A stretch of 36,101 bases of DNA. It comes from an uncultured Spirochaetaceae bacterium. Lineage in GTDB: Bacteria > Spirochaetota > Spirochaetia > Sphaerochaetales > Sphaerochaetaceae. The translations under genes and the position numbers were made by a program. The notes under the pieces are model-generated. The model was not told the DNA's origin and searched no databases. It saw nothing but the letters and a program-made list of their open reading frames with translations. The stretch is taken from NCBI GenBank assembly GCA_944388955.1, contig CALXKJ010000019.1, positions 1-36,101 of the forward strand, in the 5' to 3' direction. Every line of letters starts with the position of its first letter. Within the stretch, counting starts at the first letter, position 1. Positions 17,462 to 26,327 of the stretch are shown here, one piece after another.

Positions 17462-18597
17462 CGATAGAGAAACTCGCATCAGATGCTATAGCGATGGCTC
17501 ATTTCAATGGAAAGACGGTATTCGTACCTGGTCTTCTTCCGGGTGAGAGAGCTGAATGCGAAGCGAAAGAGGAGAAGAGCGGATATATCATCGCTGAGGC
17601 TACGAAGCTTATTGAAGCATCCTATCTGCGTACTGAGCCGCGCTGTCCTTATTATTCCATATGCGGTGGATGCTCTTTCCAGATTGTCAGCGAGAAAGAC
17701 AGTGCAATGCTTAAGGAGGAGATTGTAAAGGATAATCTCAGGCGGATTGCGAAGCTTGATGAGCTTCCCGAGTTTGATGCGCCGGTATATGGCTCTTTCG
17801 ATTGCTATAGGCACAGGGCCCGCTTCCATGTCGATTTCTCCGCAAGGAGAGCAGGATTCCTGGGAAGGAAATCATCAGAGCTAGTGGAAATCAATCATTG
17901 TCCTGCTCTATCTAAGCAGCTTGATGCCCTTCTTTCCGATTGCAAGGATAAGCTTCTCCGTCAAGCCCGCTCCGAGATGTTCCAGAACAGGATTGACCGC
18001 AGCACAGGATTTGCGGAAGTGAGTGCATTCGAAGGTGATGATGCAGTGACTATGAATGAGGTGGCTATCCCGATAACAATCTCAGGAGTGCGTTATTACG
18101 TCTCATCCCGCGTCTTCTTCCAGTCCAATCCAGCGCTTCTGCCACCGCTTTTTGATTTTGTGACCTCCAATGCTATAGGCTCCACCATAATGGATCTCTA
18201 TAGCGGGGTAGGCACGTTCTCAGCTCTTTTTGAAGGGAGCGGGAAAAAGGTATTCGCTGTCGAGAGGGAGAAGGAGTGTCTCTATCTTGCGAAGAAGAAC
18301 GCGCCTTCAGCGATTTCCTTCTCCTCTGATGTCGCTCTATGGGGAAGGAAGAACAAGGAGAGAGCCGATACGATAATCGTCGATCCTCCCCGCACCGGAA
18401 TAGGGGATGAAGCGCTTTCTATGATTCTCTCCTGGAAGCCGGAGAGGATAATCTACGTATCCTGCAATAGCGCAACTGCCGCTAGGGATATAGGAAGAAT
18501 GAAAGGCTACAGAGCAATAAAAGCCAGAGTCTTTGATTTCTATCCAGGAACAGGACACGATGAGAGCGCTTATGTGATAGTCAGAGAAGAGATTTGA
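17452..18597 (+). CDS. 23S rRNA (uracil-5-)-methyltransferase, RlmD/RlmCD (TrmA) family
   Basis: A 381-aa enzyme with an N-terminal TRAM-like region, a 4Fe-4S site (C-x5-C-x2-C in RCPYYSICGGC, with a fourth Cys in NHCPAL), the SAM-binding motif DLYSGVGTFS, DPPRTG, and the catalytic nucleophile in YVSCNSAT. The family makes 5-methyluridine in 23S rRNA or tRNA; which position this one modifies cannot be told from sequence. The ATG overlaps the end of the peptidase gene, and the 3' end overlaps the convergent AAA-ATPase gene by 17 bp. Confidence 0.9.
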   Translation: MELTIEKLASDAIAMAHFNGKTVFVPGLLPGERAECEAKEEKSGYIIAEATKLIEASYLRTEPRCPYYSICGGCSFQIVSEKDSAMLKEEIVKDNLRRIAKLDELPEFDAPVYGSFDCYRHRARFHVDFSARRAGFLGRKSSELVEINHCPALSKQLDALLSDCKDKLLRQARSEMFQNRIDRSTGFAEVSAFEGDDAVTMNEVAIPITISGVRYYVSSRVFFQSNPALLPPLFDFVTSNAIGSTIMDLYSGVGTFSALFEGSGKKVFAVEREKECLYLAKKNAPSAISFSSDVALWGRKNKERADTIIVDPPRTGIGDEALSMILSWKPERIIYVSCNSATAARDIGRMKGYRAIKARVFDFYPGTGHDESAYVIVREEI

Positions 18598-19753
18598 ATA
18601 ATTCCTCAGCTTCCCTATTCGGGAACTTTGTCATGAGTAAGTCATAGCTGTATTCGCATACACCATCAATCGTAAGAAGTCCGCTTGAATAGAGAAACAC
18701 ACATGCAGACTCGTGTTTGTCTGGCTCGTATTCCATCCAAGATGGTTTGGGAAAGTCGAAATCGACAAAGTCATCTTCTCCAATTGAGATATACTCATTC
18801 TCAATACCGATTTTATCGACAATCCCTGCTTCTTTCGCGTTCTCGATGCCAAGTCTCATATCCTCTGTCGCTTTCATGTAGGTATCAAAGCAGCAGCCAT
18901 TTCTGAAGAAAGCGTCGATTGAGGATGGGTTGTATAGCCTATTATGCTCATAATCCGTCACGAATCTGTAGCCGCCATAGTATTTTCTCAGGTTATCCAT
19001 GAATGCATCACGCGATGGGAATTCCTCTGGATTATCCTTAACAGCCTTATCAATCATCATTCCATAGCGCTGCTCAATCTCTTCATCAGTGTAGCCGAAT
19101 GCCTTATCCGCATACTTGTCGAATGTGATGTCGACATATGTGAAAGTAGAGGCAAACATCGACGGATCTGGTATCCTTACAGTTCCGGTAACGAGCAGTG
19201 CCCTGAGATTCTCCATGTTCTTCACGATCCGCATAAAATTGATAAAGAGCATTTGGATCTTATGGAATAGCTCTTCATCTTTCATAGACGTTGTATAGAG
19301 AGCATCGTAATCATCGATGATGATGATGACGCATTCTTTTCCTGTCTTTTTATAGCTTTCGTAAGTGAGCTCGTTCAAAAGGCCTGACGGAGAGTAATCA
19401 GCGTTATCAAGTGTAATTCCCACCGCTTCCGCGTTGCTTCTTACCATCTCTATCATTGCCGCGTAAAAATTATCGAATGTGTCTGTCGGGATATCACTGA
19501 AAGAGAAATAGAAGACAGGATATGGTTTGAAATCGTAATCTGTGTTCTCTGCGATGAAGAGTCCTTTGAATAGATCCTTTCTGCCTTCAAAGAGCGCTTT
19601 GTATGTGGAGCAGAACACAGTCTTGCCAAAACCTTCAGGTCTCGTAATACAGATTGATGTCGGGTGTTTTGCAAGCCGATAGATGTACTCAGTCTTGTCT
19701 ACGTAGGAGCCCTTCCGTATAAGTGTTTCAAAATCATTATTTTCTTGTATCAT
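18581..19753 (-). CDS. AAA-ATPase-like protein (PF09820 type) lacking the nuclease domain
   Basis: A 390-aa paralogue of the 547-aa protein encoded next to it. They share YVDKTEYxYRLAK, the Walker A region (RPEGFGKTVFCS here; RPRRFGKSLFCS there), LFEGRK, AExTDYDF and YYxGYRF. Two differences stand out: the Walker B acidic pair reads IIIDDYDA where the neighbour has IIIDEYDN, so the catalytic Glu is Asp, and the protein stops after TKFPNREAEELFKSLL where the neighbour continues for about 150 residues into a PD-(D/E)XK nuclease. The last codons overlap rlmD-like sequence, which suggests 3' loss by rearrangement. ATG 19753 has GGAG upstream; the TTG at 19768 lies inside that site. Confidence 0.8.
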   Translation of the reverse strand: MIQENNDFETLIRKGSYVDKTEYIYRLAKHPTSICITRPEGFGKTVFCSTYKALFEGRKDLFKGLFIAENTDYDFKPYPVFYFSFSDIPTDTFDNFYAAMIEMVRSNAEAVGITLDNADYSPSGLLNELTYESYKKTGKECVIIIIDDYDALYTTSMKDEELFHKIQMLFINFMRIVKNMENLRALLVTGTVRIPDPSMFASTFTYVDITFDKYADKAFGYTDEEIEQRYGMMIDKAVKDNPEEFPSRDAFMDNLRKYYGGYRFVTDYEHNRLYNPSSIDAFFRNGCCFDTYMKATEDMRLGIENAKEAGIVDKIGIENEYISIGEDDFVDFDFPKPSWMEYEPDKHESACVFLYSSGLLTIDGVCEYSYDLLMTKFPNREAEELFKSLL

Positions 19754-19835
19754 ATGATTAATCTCCAAAAATAGCTTGTTTATTCTTAAAGATTAACCAT
19801 GCAAATCAGTTTTGTGAAGTGCTCAGGCAAAAATA

Positions 19836-19863
19836 ATGGCAGGAGAGGAATTCTCCGTGCCAT
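19836..19863 (-). terminator. Probable terminator of the AAA-ATPase/nuclease gene
   Basis: Read on the minus strand, ATGGCA and TGCCAT pair, with an inner GGAG/CTCC stem and one bulged base, followed by TATTTTTG. It lies 6 bp after the stop codon of the 19870-21513 gene and would insulate the smaller paralogue downstream. Confidence 0.65.
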
Positions 19864-19869
19864 GTAGAC

Positions 19870-21513
19870 TCATTCACTTAAGCATTTCCACTCAGCAATC
19901 TCTCTTGTCTCTGATGATATCGAGAGTCCTATCTTGTGAATGGTTATCCCTTGCTTCTTGAGATACGCATAGCGCCCTGCATAGTCCTTCTCCTCAATCT
20001 GCTTCAACGCATCATCAGCGCTCCCATCTACCTTCAGTTCAAATATCCACAAGTGCTTTCCTGCCGCAACCACAGTGTCTATCCTTCCCTTATATGTCCG
20101 TTTCTCGAAGTCATTCGGCACTGAGAGCATGACGAATACAGCGTTGAATGCTATCTGGTAGTTCTTCTTCCTCCCTTTGGGGAACGCGTCATACGGGAAT
20201 GCCGCATAGTAGTCCCTCATGCATCTCTCGACCCCATCCTCATCGCCGCCATAGCATGCGGTGCGGAGAGCCATGAGCCAGGAGGCTCTGATGTCATCGT
20301 TGCCGATGAAGCGCATTATGAGGTTATCTGTGAATGTGCTTCTTATCTCCAGATTCGGGAAGCCAAGGATATAAGTATTCCTGTCAAACTCCGGCACTCC
20401 CTGTATCGTGAGATAGCCTGAATAGTAGGCGAGGGCTATGACTGAAGAAGCTGAGAGATTGCTGCTTCCTATGCTGCTTATGTCGAAATTGATGAATGAT
20501 GACTTATTGAGGAATGTGTCACCATCCTTCAGGATGCTCATGAGATTGAAATCCTTTGCAAGTTTCACGACAAGTGTTGAAAGCCCGGTTGCTTCCCAGT
20601 AGTTGTTGAATCTGCACTTATTCTTGAAGAAGAATCCGATTGACACAGGATTGTATACAGTCGTCTCCGAATCAGGCGAGAATCGGTAGCCGTCGTAGTA
20701 TTCCTTTATCATCTCTCTGAATTCAGCACGTGACTCATACTTCTCCGGATTCGCTTCAAGGTATTCATCAATGCCTTCAGAGAAGTATTCATCAAGCTCC
20801 TCTTCCGTATACCCGAAGGTCCCAGCGAAGTCCTCATCCATCGTGAGGTCGACAAGGTTGTTCATAGCGGAGAATATTGAGAGATGAGATAGCTTCACGA
20901 TTCCCGTGATGAAGCAGAAGCTTACGTACTCGCTTGAGTTCTTTATCATCTTGAAGAAGTCGTTGAGCACCTTCCTCATCTCTTCCGCAATCTCTCTGTC
21001 TTTCTCCTCGAGATTGGATGTGATGTTGTTGTCATACTCATCGATGATGATGACAGCCTTCTTGCCTGTCTTCCTCACGATTTCCTCAAGAAGAATGCCG
21101 AGAAGCAGTGAAGGGCTTCCATCGGCAGAAAGCTGTATACCGAGCTTGTTCGCAGAGTCTATGACACTGTACTTCAATTCCGAGTAAAAGTCCTCGAATG
21201 TGGCGGATGATACATTCGCGAAGTTGAAGCTCAGGACCGGTAGCTTCTCAAAGTCATAGTCAGTCTTCTCCGCGATATAGAGACCTTCAAATAGCTCCTT
21301 GCGACCCTCGAAGAGAGCCTCAAGCATCGAGCAGAAGAGCGACTTGCCGAACCTTCGGGGCCTCGAGATGAAGTAGAAGCCTTCTTTCTCCTTTGCAAGC
21401 CTGTAGGCGTACTCTGTCTTGTCGACATAGAGTCTGTTCTTCTTCCTGAAGGATGCGAAATCCTGCCGTGACAACACAAGATCTTTCATGTCATCAGTAT
21501 AAATGTTTTCCAA
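19870..21513 (-). CDS. AAA-ATPase-like/PD-(D/E)XK nuclease fusion protein (PF09820-PF08011 type)
   Basis: The 547-aa protein has an N-terminal P-loop ATPase (Walker A RPRRFGKSLF near 51-60, Walker B IIIDEYDN near 160) and a C-terminal nuclease of the PD-(D/E)XK type with GRIDTVVAAGKHLWIFELKV, where Asp and ExK form the active site. The family is found in many copies in anaerobic gut bacteria and spirochaetes; its function is unproven, though STAND-like ATPase plus nuclease suggests defence or mobile-element control. The start is TTG at 21513, supported by AGGAGG eight bases upstream; the next ATG is eight codons in and lacks a ribosome-binding site. It has a smaller paralogue immediately downstream. 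Confidence 0.85.
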   Translation of the reverse strand: MENIYTDDMKDLVLSRQDFASFRKKNRLYVDKTEYAYRLAKEKEGFYFISRPRRFGKSLFCSMLEALFEGRKELFEGLYIAEKTDYDFEKLPVLSFNFANVSSATFEDFYSELKYSVIDSANKLGIQLSADGSPSLLLGILLEEIVRKTGKKAVIIIDEYDNNITSNLEEKDREIAEEMRKVLNDFFKMIKNSSEYVSFCFITGIVKLSHLSIFSAMNNLVDLTMDEDFAGTFGYTEEELDEYFSEGIDEYLEANPEKYESRAEFREMIKEYYDGYRFSPDSETTVYNPVSIGFFFKNKCRFNNYWEATGLSTLVVKLAKDFNLMSILKDGDTFLNKSSFINFDISSIGSSNLSASSVIALAYYSGYLTIQGVPEFDRNTYILGFPNLEIRSTFTDNLIMRFIGNDDIRASWLMALRTACYGGDEDGVERCMRDYYAAFPYDAFPKGRKKNYQIAFNAVFVMLSVPNDFEKRTYKGRIDTVVAAGKHLWIFELKVDGSADDALKQIEEKDYAGRYAYLKKQGITIHKIGLSISSETREIAEWKCLSE

Positions 21514-21630
21514 TGTATTTTCCTCCTATTATCTATACGCAATAAGAGGCTCTTTTTGTTGGCTTTCATGAAGAATTCCTTCCCGATATTCATTTGCCAT
21601 TATCCATAGGTGTTTGAAATCGGCAATTCC

Positions 21631-21660
21631 TTGACTTAAATAGGATTTCAGATGAATATT
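21631..21660 (+). promoter_or_regulatory. Candidate sigma-70 promoter of eno
   Basis: TTGACT (21631-21636), 18-bp spacer, AATATT (21655-21660), in an AT-rich stretch about 35 bp before the start codon. The -10 match is modest; TATTAT two bases on is an alternative with a 20-bp spacer. Confidence 0.5.
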
Positions 21661-21685
21661 ATCAATAACGAAATTTACTAATTAG

Positions 21686-22990
<1,305 letters not shown>

Positions 22991-23012
22991 TATATAAAGC
23001 TGGAATAACAGG

Positions 23013-23041
23013 AACGGGCTTGAGAAATCAGGCCCGTTTTC
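23013..23041 (+). terminator. Rho-independent terminator after eno
   Basis: AACGGGCTTGA (23013-23023) pairs with TCAGGCCCGTT (23028-23038) over 11 bp (one G-T pair) around a GAAA tetraloop, followed by TTC. A strong terminator 23 bp after the stop codon. Confidence 0.85.
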
Positions 23042-23233
23042 ACTGCCTTCACATTTCTTTCACAATCTTCATAAACAGAAATCAACAAAGCCAGCAAATC
23101 AGCCTAAAACACCAAATCAAGCGAAAAGTTACCGAACAAATCAATAAAAATCTGTATTAATAACCACATCCCAAAATAAATAAGAAAAATATAACTTTTA
23201 TTGTGTAACCAATGTGTTGAATATGAATTTAAC
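23042..23233. other. AT-rich gene-free stretch upstream of the major OMP gene
   Basis: With the flanking terminator and promoter this is a 348-bp gap without a gene. It is strongly AT-rich and asymmetric (A-rich on the plus strand). The hexamer AAATCA occurs four times (23079, 23096, 23114, 23138). No ORF, RNA gene or mobile-element end is apparent. It probably serves as an upstream activating or UP-like region for the strong promoter at 23234. Confidence 0.5.
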
Positions 23234-23263
23234 TTGACAGTTGAATGTAGTGGTTGCTACAAT
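23234..23263 (+). promoter_or_regulatory. Strong sigma-70 promoter of the outer-membrane protein gene
   Basis: A perfect TTGACA (23234-23239), 18-bp spacer and TACAAT (23258-23263). The predicted transcript starts near 23270 and has a leader of about 70 nt in which AGGGG (23286-23290) and CCCCT (23316-23320) could pair. Confidence 0.8.
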
Positions 23264-23338
23264 TCAGCTCAGAATAACGGAAAGAAGGGGAAAATAGGTT
23301 TCTGTATGAAGCTTACCCCTAAATAATTGGAGGAAGTA

Positions 23339-24454
23339 ATGAAAAAGGTACTTGTATCTCTGCTGGTTCTCGCTCTTGCAATGACAAGCGTGTTTGCTGC
23401 AGTGAATGTAAACGGTGTATTTGAAGCTGGTTATACATTCAATAAGCCAAACAATGGTGATTGGCAGATTGGAGCTTGGGGAAATGATAACATCTATTCT
23501 AGTCCAGTAAAGCTCAATGTTGGAATCAGCGATGACGCTGGAATCTGGTCTGGCTCTCTTAAGGGTGCGCTTGTTGCTGACAGCAGACTTGAAGGTAACA
23601 TTACAGTAGATTTTGGCAAGCTTTTCCTTGGTGAGGATAGCGATATAGCAATTAAGCTCGGTGCAACAGCTAACGGAAGAGTTGCTGGTCTTAACGCATT
23701 CAACAATGCTTCTGGTCTTAACACATCCAGAATCAGAACAAACGAGAAAGGACTTTGGTTCGCTCTTAATGTTGCTTATGGCAACTATGTAGAAGTACAG
23801 GTAGCAGGTGGTCCGAAACTTTATCTTCCTATGAAGGAAGGCAAACCTGATAGCGAGAGTTCAAACTGGGCTACTGACAATGGTGACTTCCTTGCATCTG
23901 CAATCGTAAGACCTATCGATGGACTTGCTGTATCTCTCGGTTATGTTCTCAATGGTGAGGGCAAGATGATTTACTCGAAAGACGGAGGCAAGGGTGCTCT
24001 TAATGCTGCTTTAGATGCAAACATCGGCAAGCTTGCAAACCTTGATTTTGATCTTGGCGTAAGTGCAGCATACAAGATTGGCTTCGAAAATAAGTACAAT
24101 GCTGTTGTTGCAGCAGTGTATGGTGGTGTAGATGTTGTTGACGTTGCAATTGAGTATGGTCTTGGAATTCCTGAGAATGATTCTCTCAAGAACGCTCTCT
24201 ATGCTGGCGTTGATTTCAATGTTGTTGAGAATCTCCTTCTCAATGTATACGCTGGTTCTACAAACTTCGGCGTGAAAGATTCATTCTATGTTGGTGGTAA
24301 TGTAGGTTACACAGTATCTGGTGTTACGCTTAATGCGAACCTCCAGTATGCTGGTGTCGGAGCCGATATGGGTGATATTGGTGGTGATATCGGAGAAGGT
24401 GCTGTTAAGGCTAAAGGTTTCTCAATCACACCGTCTATCTCTGTTGCATGGTAA
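23339..24454 (+). CDS. Major outer-membrane beta-barrel protein (porin-like)
   Basis: A 371-aa protein with a clear signal peptide (residues 1-21, ending SVFA) and a mature part full of short alternating hydrophobic strands rich in Gly, Asn, Val and Tyr, such as VNGVFEAGYTF and LLLNVYAGSTNFGV. The final residue is Trp after SITPSISVA, the C-terminal aromatic signature read by the BAM machinery. It has no recognised enzyme motif. The ATG at 23339 follows GGAGG with ideal spacing. Strong promoter, biased codons and strong terminator suggest an abundant surface protein, probably a porin of the Sphaerochaeta/Treponema type. It is likely a single-gene transcript. Confidence 0.8.
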   Translation: MKKVLVSLLVLALAMTSVFAAVNVNGVFEAGYTFNKPNNGDWQIGAWGNDNIYSSPVKLNVGISDDAGIWSGSLKGALVADSRLEGNITVDFGKLFLGEDSDIAIKLGATANGRVAGLNAFNNASGLNTSRIRTNEKGLWFALNVAYGNYVEVQVAGGPKLYLPMKEGKPDSESSNWATDNGDFLASAIVRPIDGLAVSLGYVLNGEGKMIYSKDGGKGALNAALDANIGKLANLDFDLGVSAAYKIGFENKYNAVVAAVYGGVDVVDVAIEYGLGIPENDSLKNALYAGVDFNVVENLLLNVYAGSTNFGVKDSFYVGGNVGYTVSGVTLNANLQYAGVGADMGDIGGDIGEGAVKAKGFSITPSISVAW

Positions 24455-24484
24455 TTAAGCCACAGCTATACAAAGCTTAAATAC

Positions 24485-24512
24485 AAATGGCCGCTGGAAA
24501 CAGCGGTCATTT
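24485..24512 (+). terminator. Rho-independent terminator after the OMP gene
   Basis: AAATGGCCGCTG (24485-24496) pairs with CAGCGGTCATTT (24501-24512) over 12 bp with one G-T pair and a GAAA loop. The T-run is within the stem's 3' arm only. Confidence 0.8.
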
Positions 24513-24583
24513 GCTGTTTATAGGAGTTTCTGACTCGTTATATGTCATTAGGAAAATAGTTATTTTCATGTAGTAGAAGATAT

Positions 24584-25342
24584 TTGAAACAAGCAGTCTT
24601 TGGTGATTTCATTGCAAAACGTAGAGGTGCGGAAGGTGAAAAGAGAATTGCGAAGATTGCTGATCTTGCTTGTTCTGGTACTTCTGCTGTTCCTATCAAG
24701 AATCTGTATCTTCCATGGCCTGATGGAAGGACTTGCCAGATTGATGAGTTGATTATCGCAGATAGTGGTATCTACGTAATTGAGATGAAGAATTATAAAG
24801 GCTGGATATTCGGTAATGAGAAGAATCAATACTGGACACAGGTGCTTTCTTCTGGATATTACGGTGAATCTATCAAGAACAGGTTGTATAACCCAATTAG
24901 ACAGAATGCGTCTCATGTATACTGTATCAGAAAGAACCTGAAAGGTTATAAGGGTCCTATTCATTCACTTATCGTTTTCAGTAACGAGGCAGAGTTCAAG
25001 GATATTACCGTGTGTTCATCTGATGTCTATGTTCTCAATCAAAGCAGGATTCATGATGTCTTTCAGCTTATTGCGGATAAACATAAGAATTGTCTTACTG
25101 CTGATGAGATTCAAGATATCAAAGCACAATTGTACCAAGTTGCTATTCCTGCAGATGAAAAGCGTCACGTTGAGAATATAAAGATGCATATTGCTGACCA
25201 AGAGGATAAGCTTGAGAAAGGTATATGTCCTCGCTGTGGTGCCAATCTTGTGCTGCGATCAGTAAAGAAAGGAAATAATGCCGGAGCAAGTTTTATCGCT
25301 TGTTCAAGATATCCAGAGTGTAAATATACCCATAGCCTGTGA
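24584..25342 (+). CDS. NERD-domain nuclease-related protein with topoisomerase-type zinc finger
   Basis: A 252-aa protein with an N-terminal NERD domain: GAEGEKRI near the start and a putative catalytic set CQIDELII then YVIEMKNYKG (Asp, and ExK), as in PD-(D/E)XK-like nucleases. The C-terminal 35 residues form a C4 zinc finger of the topoisomerase I type (CPRCGANL, then CSRYPECKY). No ATG is available in frame: an in-frame TAG lies at 24557 and the first start is TTG at 24584 with only weak AGAAG before it. Either TTG is used or a short 5' part has been lost. It opens the AT-rich accessory region. The role is unknown; NERD proteins are frequent in defence and plasmid loci. Confidence 0.75.
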   Translation: MKQAVFGDFIAKRRGAEGEKRIAKIADLACSGTSAVPIKNLYLPWPDGRTCQIDELIIADSGIYVIEMKNYKGWIFGNEKNQYWTQVLSSGYYGESIKNRLYNPIRQNASHVYCIRKNLKGYKGPIHSLIVFSNEAEFKDITVCSSDVYVLNQSRIHDVFQLIADKHKNCLTADEIQDIKAQLYQVAIPADEKRHVENIKMHIADQEDKLEKGICPRCGANLVLRSVKKGNNAGASFIACSRYPECKYTHSL

Positions 25343-25447
25343 GATTTTATTATCAACTGCTTAGATACTGCTGTGCAGCTGATACAAAGAGATGTTTATG
25401 TTGGCTGTGTTCTTTATGAATAGTTTCATATTTGAAAGAAAATAGAT

Positions 25448-26254
25448 TTAACTCATCATTTCAGCTATCACATCAGGAATAGTCTTTGACAGATAACTTT
25501 TCGTATACCCATACATTGCTGTCCTGAAGGAGTTACCTTCAAAACTTCTCGTCAGTTCTCTGTGGTTCGCAGCGGCATTCAGTTTATTGATGAGTTGATT
25601 CAGGGAAGTATATTGATACTGCAGCTTTGCTTCATATTCAGCCAGATCAGATGCGAATTTTCTGAACATCTGTGAATATGTTCGTATTCCATTCATAAAC
25701 TGGGTTTCACCTTTATACAAATCGCCAAGCATGTGGATGTAATATCCAATTATTGCAATTATAGTAGCTCTTGGGTCATCTGGTTTCATATTGAAAGCAA
25801 TGCAGACCGAGGGAATCAGTATTGAATCTCTTCTATTTGTCCATATCGTTCGACTGTATTCAGGTATATCACCATTGATAATAAATCCCTGATGGCAATA
25901 TTTTCGATGGGCAGCACCTCCAGGGGCAGAAATGTTCTTCAGAGGAGGCAGTATAGCAATGCTTTTGGTGGCTTTCCTTATATTCAACGCTAGTTGCTCA
26001 TATTTATGTGAATCTCGCTTTTCCGTTGTGTGGTCTATTGAGATCATCAAAGCGTCGGTGAATATGTAATACGAATTTAAAATTTCCTCTGATGCGTTCT
26101 TATGAAGTTCTTTCCATGAATGGAAACCATAGATGATGTGACCGATATCAGTGTTGTGCCCTTTAGAGTTCATACATAAAGTTAGTACAACTAATATAGT
26201 TACGCTACAAGATATTTTCTTGTAAATGTGTATTTTATTGGCTCCAATCAACAT
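25448..26254 (-). CDS. Exported or membrane-anchored protein of unknown function
   Basis: I do not recognise this 268-aa protein. Residues 10-28 are hydrophobic (ISCSVTILVVLTLCM), consistent with a signal peptide or anchor. The rest is rich in His and Asp motifs spaced as in zinc-dependent phospholipase C / S1-P1 nuclease folds: GHNTDIGHIIYGFHSW after the leader, GAAHRKYCHQGF in the middle, and YYIHMLGDLYKGE later (HxxxD). That assignment is only a pattern resemblance. The ATG at 26254 has AGAAG upstream. It is divergent from the DUF234-type ATPase gene, with 73 bp between the start codons. Confidence 0.55.
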   Translation of the reverse strand: MLIGANKIHIYKKISCSVTILVVLTLCMNSKGHNTDIGHIIYGFHSWKELHKNASEEILNSYYIFTDALMISIDHTTEKRDSHKYEQLALNIRKATKSIAILPPLKNISAPGGAAHRKYCHQGFIINGDIPEYSRTIWTNRRDSILIPSVCIAFNMKPDDPRATIIAIIGYYIHMLGDLYKGETQFMNGIRTYSQMFRKFASDLAEYEAKLQYQYTSLNQLINKLNAAANHRELTRSFEGNSFRTAMYGYTKSYLSKTIPDVIAEMMS

Positions 26255-26266
26255 GGTAACTTCTTG

Positions 26267-26295
26267 TTGCTGAATTGATTTATTCTGTATATAAT
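26267..26295 (+). promoter_or_regulatory. Sigma-70 promoter of the DUF234-type ATPase gene
   Basis: TTGCTG (26267-26272), 17-bp spacer and a perfect TATAAT (26290-26295), about 33 bp before the start codon. The transcription start would fall inside the 26-bp repeat that follows, making that repeat a candidate operator. Confidence 0.65.
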
Positions 26296-26320
26296 TTCTC
26301 TGAAATCAAATTCAGAAAGA
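26295..26320. repeat. 26-bp direct repeat with internal palindrome, copy A
   Basis: Identical over 26 bp to 29981-30006. The core is the dyad TCTGAA-N6-TTCAGA with spacer ATCAAA. It covers the predicted transcription start of the ATPase gene, as a repressor site would. Confidence 0.75.
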
Positions 26321-26327
26321 GGAAGAG

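Noticed and set aside
24485-24512. A riboswitch or structured RNA after the OMP gene
   Set aside because: A simple 12-bp stem with GAAA loop right after a stop codon is fully explained as a terminator.
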